Shown here one piece after another: positions 58,650 through 64,000 of a DNA stretch of 64,000 nucleotides (position 1 is the first letter of the stretch; every line of letters begins with the position of its first letter). The notes under the pieces were generated by a model. It worked only from the letters and a program-made list of their open reading frames with translations, was not told the origin of the DNA and did no database searches. The position numbers were made by a program, and so were the translations under genes. The stretch comes from Sternotherus odoratus (Eukaryota; Chordata; Testudines; Kinosternidae), in contig JAVMKO010000003.1 of NCBI GenBank assembly GCA_032164245.1, positions 45,696,890 through 45,760,889 on the forward strand, read 5' to 3'.

Positions 58650-59117
58650 GTTTGTGGTTTCTCTATTTGTTATATATTTGTAAATCTCCAAATTTTATAA
58701 TGGGGTTTTGAATGTCCTTTGTACAGTAAGTAGGGTGACCAGATGTCCCGATTAGCCCAATTAGGCTACATTAGCAACCTAATTTAGCAGAAATTTGCCT
58801 TCTTGTCTCCGTTTTCCCATGGGAAGATCTAGGGACTACTAATTTTCATAGCCACAGAGCACACCCCTATTCTGAGGGAAGATCCCAGCTCTAGTTACTG
58901 CAGAATAATGACTTAAGCATTCTCTCCAGTTCAGAGTCTGTGGGCCGGATTCTGCCATAAGATAGATGGGCACAACTCCCATTGATTTTGGTGGAGCTTG
59001 TAGCTGTGTCTTTGAATCCGGCCTTCTAATTTCATAGAATCCCTCAACATTCTAACACCAAGGAGAGATCTTCCCTGGCTCAGTTGTATGTCAGTCAGCA
59101 GACACAACCTGTAAATA
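58650..59117 (+). other. KCNQ5: KCNQ5 intron after exon 9, start
   Basis: Contains a truncated copy of the GGTGACCAGATGTCC MITE end at 58734-58755. Nothing else is recognised. Confidence 0.6.
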
Positions 59118-59205
59118 GAACAGGAGTACTTGTGGCACCTTAGAGACTAACAAATTTATTTCAGCATAAGCTTTCGTAGGCTATAGCCACGAATATATAC
59201 ACACA
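59118..59205 (+). repeat. tRNA-SINE body fragment
   Basis: GGAGTACTTGTGGCACCTTA, GAGACTAACAAATTTATTTC and AGCATAAGCTTTCGTAGGCT form a single arm of the snap-back SINE family. Head and mirrored arm are absent. Confidence 0.75.
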
Positions 59206-59488
59206 GAAAACATGAAAAGGTGGAAAAGGTGCCATACTAATTTTAAGAGGCTATTTAATTTAGATGAGCTATTATCGGTGGGAGAAAAAAACCTTTTGTA
59301 GTGATAAGCAAGAAGACCTATATCAGACAGTTGACAAGAAAGTGTGAGGATACTTAACATGGGGAAATAGATTCAATTTGTGTAATGACCCAGCCATTCC
59401 CAGTAAATACTGGTCTTCCCCTTAATAACAGCTCAGATCCAGAGAACAGAGTCAGAAAAGGACCAGCTGGCTGGAAGAGTAACTACAC

Positions 59489-59637
59489 CAGTGGTTCTCG
59501 ACCTGTGGCCCAGTCAGCACAGAGCTGTGGCCCTTGTGACATCCTCAGGGCCATAGAGGTAGTATTGGATGCAGCTCACATAACACACTCCGGGCCACAT
59601 ATGCAGCCCACAATGGTAAATAGGTTGAGAACCACTG
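59489..59637. mobile_element. Short non-autonomous hAT, 149 bp
   Basis: Ends CAGTGGTTCTCGACCTGTGG and AGGTTGAGAACCACTG, with AACTACAC on both sides (59481-59488, 59638-59645). A small relative of the copy at 41896. Confidence 0.93.
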
Positions 59638-59645
59638 AACTACAC

Positions 59646-62600
59646 CATCCCAAAAAACAGAAATAAGGTGTTCAGGAGTCAATTCTCCAGTACAAATGTG
59701 ATCGAGGAAGGAATGGTGGAGCTTATCTCACCATCTGCATGACACTCAAAAACAATTTTTAAAAGAAATAATCCAGAGCCAAACCAGCCCACAAGCGCAG
59801 CTGTTCATGTGACATATTACAGTCCTTACAGGCTGTGGAGTCACATTTGAGGAATTTGGACATCCCAACAGTCTAAAACATGAAAGTTAAGTGAACTTGT
59901 TTACCTCTCCCTAGTGGCTCTGCAACTTGCCACTTTTTTTTCTCTCTTTGGAAGTTACGGTATTCTGATTATTCTCTTGATGTGCATGTAACTCCTATTG
60001 ACATTGCACACATACCTCTTGAAGTTACTAGATCCATTCTAAGATATCCGCTACATCCACTTTATTTAATCTGTCTTTCACACATGACCAGCATGATATT
60101 GTAGTCAAACTTGTGTCTTTTCATATATAAATATATTCTCTCATTGAGCCTGCTAAATTTACTCTTTTTACACTGAACAGTATAACGTGATCCAAACTTT
60201 GCAATCACTATTCATACTTCCATTTTCTTTCAACAACAGTGCTCAAAAACTGATTTCAGATTTTATAAGATGTTTGTAAGTGTGGTTGGTCATCACTTAT
60301 CTCATTACCTTATTTTCTCAAAAAGAATGATTTAGACAAAAGAGAAGGGAATTATTCCCACCTTGGCAGGTGAGCATTTATACACACAGTTCCCTTTACC
60401 ATAAATAGAAGTTACACATATAAATCCCTGAACATCAAGATGATAGTATATCCTATGATTAAGATAATGGTTCATATTTTTAAAGTAGTCTAGGGGATTT
60501 AACCATATATCTTCAATGACTTTTCAATGAATTAATACTAATGGAAAATGTGTGGCCATATCACCTTTGAATATCTCAACTAATATTTTCTGTTATTGCT
60601 GAATATAGAGTAGGTATCAAAATGTACTTTTTTGCATGGCATTAAAAGACTTTGCAACAGCTTATACACAATAGCATGTTAAAATTGATTTTTCCCAAGG
60701 AAAAAGAAATATAATTGAAAAGTTTTAAGATTAACAATCATTTTTAATTTTTAACTGATATCTAAACCATGCTGACCATTCAGTGCCTTTTTAAGTGAAG
60801 ATAAGTATTATGTTGTTGTCAGTGGCTGTTAATAGTTCTAACAGTGTTGTATGGCTGTATGTTTACATTAGTTAAAATATGTGTAATGAATGTAGTCTTT
60901 TGCATTAAATATGTAAATGCAATGTTCTGCAATGCACTTTCTAGAGTTAGCTATCCTCTAGTCTAACTTTTTACTGTGATGCTGAATGACTTGCATATGA
61001 TGCTGTGAACTAAATAAATGGTGTCTTTCTTTTTATTAAAATGTGTTTGTATTCGCAGTGCATTGAATTGTTTTGTGAACATGCTCTTTCTTATTAATTC
61101 TGTTTTAATAAAACAAACAAGAAACGTTTATCCATTTATCTGAAAATTATTTTAATTTCTTACCTTTAAAAATTAATTTTGGATGTAGTATAACATCTTT
61201 TATTCGTTAACTCATGCTTGGACCGAGAACCTTTCAGTGTGTGGCTAATTTGTCACTCTATGTTTGGAGGATAGAACTGAGCCTTTGAGCTATACATGAA
61301 CATTAATTCTGCTAAGGAAGTGCACAACAGTTTATATTAAGATTTCTAAATATTATATAGAAGTGCTGGTTTTTTTTCTTTTGTAAAATTAGACTATATT
61401 TTTCTAGTATTTTTGGTGTAAAATAGATTATTCTGTAAATCCTTGTTAGAATTCTGCAAGTCATTTTAAATCAGAGTTCCTATACACTGCATTCAGATAT
61501 AGATATAACAATGTATTCATCATGAGTGAAATTCACCCCTGTGCAGAGGACCAGCACAAGGTCAGTGCAGAACATTTCACTTAAGCCCTATCAATATTTA
61601 GACCTTACAAGAGCATGAAGTTGTGCATAGGCCTTGGGATGATTCTCTCTACAGGAGAATAGATTTCACCCAAGTAGTGTAGTTTTTTTATTAATCCTTT
61701 TAAACAGAAGTACTAAATAGTGGACCTGATCCTCCATCCATTACTTTAGCAATACTCTCCATTACTGTCCATGGGAGTTTTGCCTGCATAGGAGTTCAAG
61801 AAAAGACCTATTATTACCACTCATTTTGATTGGTTCTTTCAAATGTATTATATTTTGGAATCTCCATATACAATATTGTATTTGTTTCTCATAGCAGATT
61901 TAAAATTAAATTATTACCTTGATTATTATTTTTGCCTCCACCATTGTGAAAAAAGAATTGTCAGTGATCTGGAACCTGTCTTGGCTTATATGGAAAACCT
62001 AACTCCTTTCCTAGTAGTGGAATGCTTAGTAATACAATCCTCTATTTCCCCTCACTCCTAGTAAGCTTTGTAGTAATAAACAGAAGCTCTTCAGGATGTA
62101 CAGCTCTCGGAAACATAGGTATCCAGCATCCTATCTATTCACATGATATTTGAGAATGCCACTAACATCAGGTGCATGATCAGTTTACTTCCCCTTCTTA
62201 GTGCTTTACAATTTCTTACTTCTTCTAGGGTCCTTTCTTGATTTTTTTTTAAAGTGCTTGTAATTTTCCCTGTTGCTTGTTGCCTGCAGTGCTGTATTAA
62301 TACAATGGCGATAAAGTGTTGTATATTATAGTATAGTGTGTCAGCACTTCAAAATTCATGCAACTGACAACTGCAGAGTGCAGCACGCATTGGCTTTTCT
62401 AAGCCTGGGTAGCCTCTCCGGCCTGAGACTTGAATTTTTGGAATGTTTGATCCTATAAAGAGCTAAAACAGTTCTTGGATATTTGGATAACTACATTTTC
62501 CTAAATCCAAGAGGATTACTGCAACAGTGGAGGCTATGTTCCCATGTCAAATAAATGTTAATTCGTGGGGAATACTAAGGTATCACACACTAAGCTATTT

Positions 62601-64000
62601 CAATAACTTAAATTTACGGTTGCTACTGAGAAGAATTCCCTTGGAGACAGTGCCTCAATCAGTGCATTATCTACAGTGTAGAGGACGACACACTAAAACA
62701 ATGGTTTGCTTCAACTGAACTCTGTTGACCTTTTTATCTTTTGCCAAACATGGTAATTTCTAGCTTATGAATCTCAAGGGAGAATCCTTTGCTCTCTGCC
62801 AAAAACTTGCTACATCAATTTTTTTTTAAGTTTTTTTAATGATTTCAAAAAGTCATCATAATTCCAGACTGAAATTATAAAGTGAGCAAGAATATAGTTT
62901 CTATTTGTCCAGAAACTGATTTGCACTATTTTTCAACGCCATTCACAAAAAGCTTCAAATGTATTATTTTAAAATTCCATTACTATATTGACATCTAAAC
63001 TAAAATTACTTCCTCGTAATTCTTGCCCACGCTCATAGAAGGTATGAGGTATAACATCACCATTCTTGGGTTCACACTTCTAGCATGAGGCTGGTGGAGA
63101 AGTCTTAAACTTCTAGGGCTGGATTACCAAATACGTGTGCGTGACTTAGGTTGATTTCAATAGGAGTCATGTGCACCCAGTTAGAGTAATTGGGTTCCAC
63201 TAGTAATTTGGTCCACTAGAGAATATTGCTCACTACCCCTCCAGTGAAGCCACAGTGACCCCAGATAAAATATAATCAACAAAGAACAGAGTCATTCCCC
63301 AAAAAGGAACAAAATTGCTTTAGGGTAGGGAATAGTGGGGCTCATTCAGGTTCTGGACACTTGGGCCCTGATTCAGAAGACCACACCTCTTCAGGAAAGC
63401 ACTTAACCATTTGCTTCCCTGAATCAGAGCCTTAAAGCTTTTGCCTTCTGGATCAGCATTCAGGTTGACGTGGAGGCTAAAGGGGCCCTCAAGTACTAAT
63501 CCCAGAAAACTGACAGTCCACAGAAATGTGTGAGCACACGCCACAGTCTACCCCATCCACTTTCATGATGTCATGTTTGTCTCTACTGGACGTCAACAGG
63601 ATGGCTTTCATTCAAGGCATTACATCCATGACATCTTTTAAAAAGATGAGAGAAAAGAGATTTGTATTAGTACAAATGAGTTGATTTAGCATCAGTAATA
63701 CATACTTTTCATCTAATTTTTTTTTGCTTGCATTTACTGGGGTAATAAAATTAAGTCCCTATCGATCCTTGTTATGGCTACCTTATCAATTTTTCCAATC
63801 ATTTAAATTAATGAAAGACAAAGTGACATGTCCAGAAAGTTTTTGTTTGATAGGATTTCTCTAGAAAATAATCATTTGATTTTCTTGCTTGCGTAATAAT
63901 AATTTTTTTTTAACCTCTGGGTACAGGAAATACAGACTATGGAAGCACATGTATTGAGATAGTACCCATAATAAGAAATACATTTGCATTATGTAACTCA
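59646..64000 (+). other. KCNQ5: Intron after exon 9, nothing recognised
   Basis: 4.35 kb of AT-rich sequence with only short open frames. I looked for the next KCNQ5 exon, which should begin near a QKLSFKERVR-type sequence, and did not find it. No complete repeat was identified. Confidence 0.55.

Overview
The window is vertebrate nuclear DNA and fits a turtle genome best. That assignment is inference from the repeat mix: a full-length DIRS retrotransposon, PIF/Harbinger elements with many TAA-flanked MITEs, hAT elements with 8-bp target duplications, CR1 fragments, solo LTRs, and SINEs whose head reads TAGCCGTGTTAGTCTG. No bacterial-type gene organisation is present.

The only host gene I can support is a middle part of KCNQ5 (Kv7.5 voltage-gated potassium channel) on the + strand. 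Its exons, numbered by the mammalian scheme, are 4 (26974-27149), 5 (28419-28544), 6 (40296-40406), 7 (45269-45364), two alternative exons 8 (8A 52049-52137; 8B 52272-52366) and the 27-nt microexon 9 (58623-58649). They encode S3-S4, S5 and turret, pore and S6, then calmodulin-binding helix A. All splice phases agree. Exons 1-3 and those after 9 were not found. Everything from 1 to 26973 is presumably intron 3, and 58650-64000 the intron after exon 9.

The most interesting host feature is the exon-8 pair. 8B is the canonical KCNQ5 sequence. 8A, 134 nt upstream, is fully open, phase-compatible, has a strong acceptor and a GC-type donor, and encodes a KCNQ3/KCNQ4-like version of the same stretch. 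The choice would change the calmodulin IQ motif begun at the end of exon 7.

The rest is transposon-rich intron. 1-11.9 kb: a GC-rich hAT-like element, a TA-flanked foldback element, hAT copies and a nearly intact 5.9-kb DIRS element (gag, RT/RNase H, tyrosine recombinase, inverted termini and internal complementary region). 12-27 kb: SINE and LTR pieces, CR1, MITEs, a LINE-like tail with minisatellite, a solo LTR and a train of four abutting MITEs. 29-34 kb and 45.7-49.6 kb: two decayed PIF/Harbinger elements, each with a + strand transposase and a convergent - strand Myb/SANT-like gene. 35-45 kb: SINEs with snap-back structure and nested CR1, hAT and foldback insertions. 50-58 kb: a Ty3/Gypsy remnant, then beyond exon 8B a hAT with a 14-copy G-rich minisatellite, another foldback element and a hAT interrupted by a solo LTR. 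59.6-64 kb has nothing I recognise.

Four foldback elements of different arm sequence share one terminal layout, and three share a CpG-rich core. Together with the palindromic SINEs and the exon-8 pair, these are the observations most worth checking.
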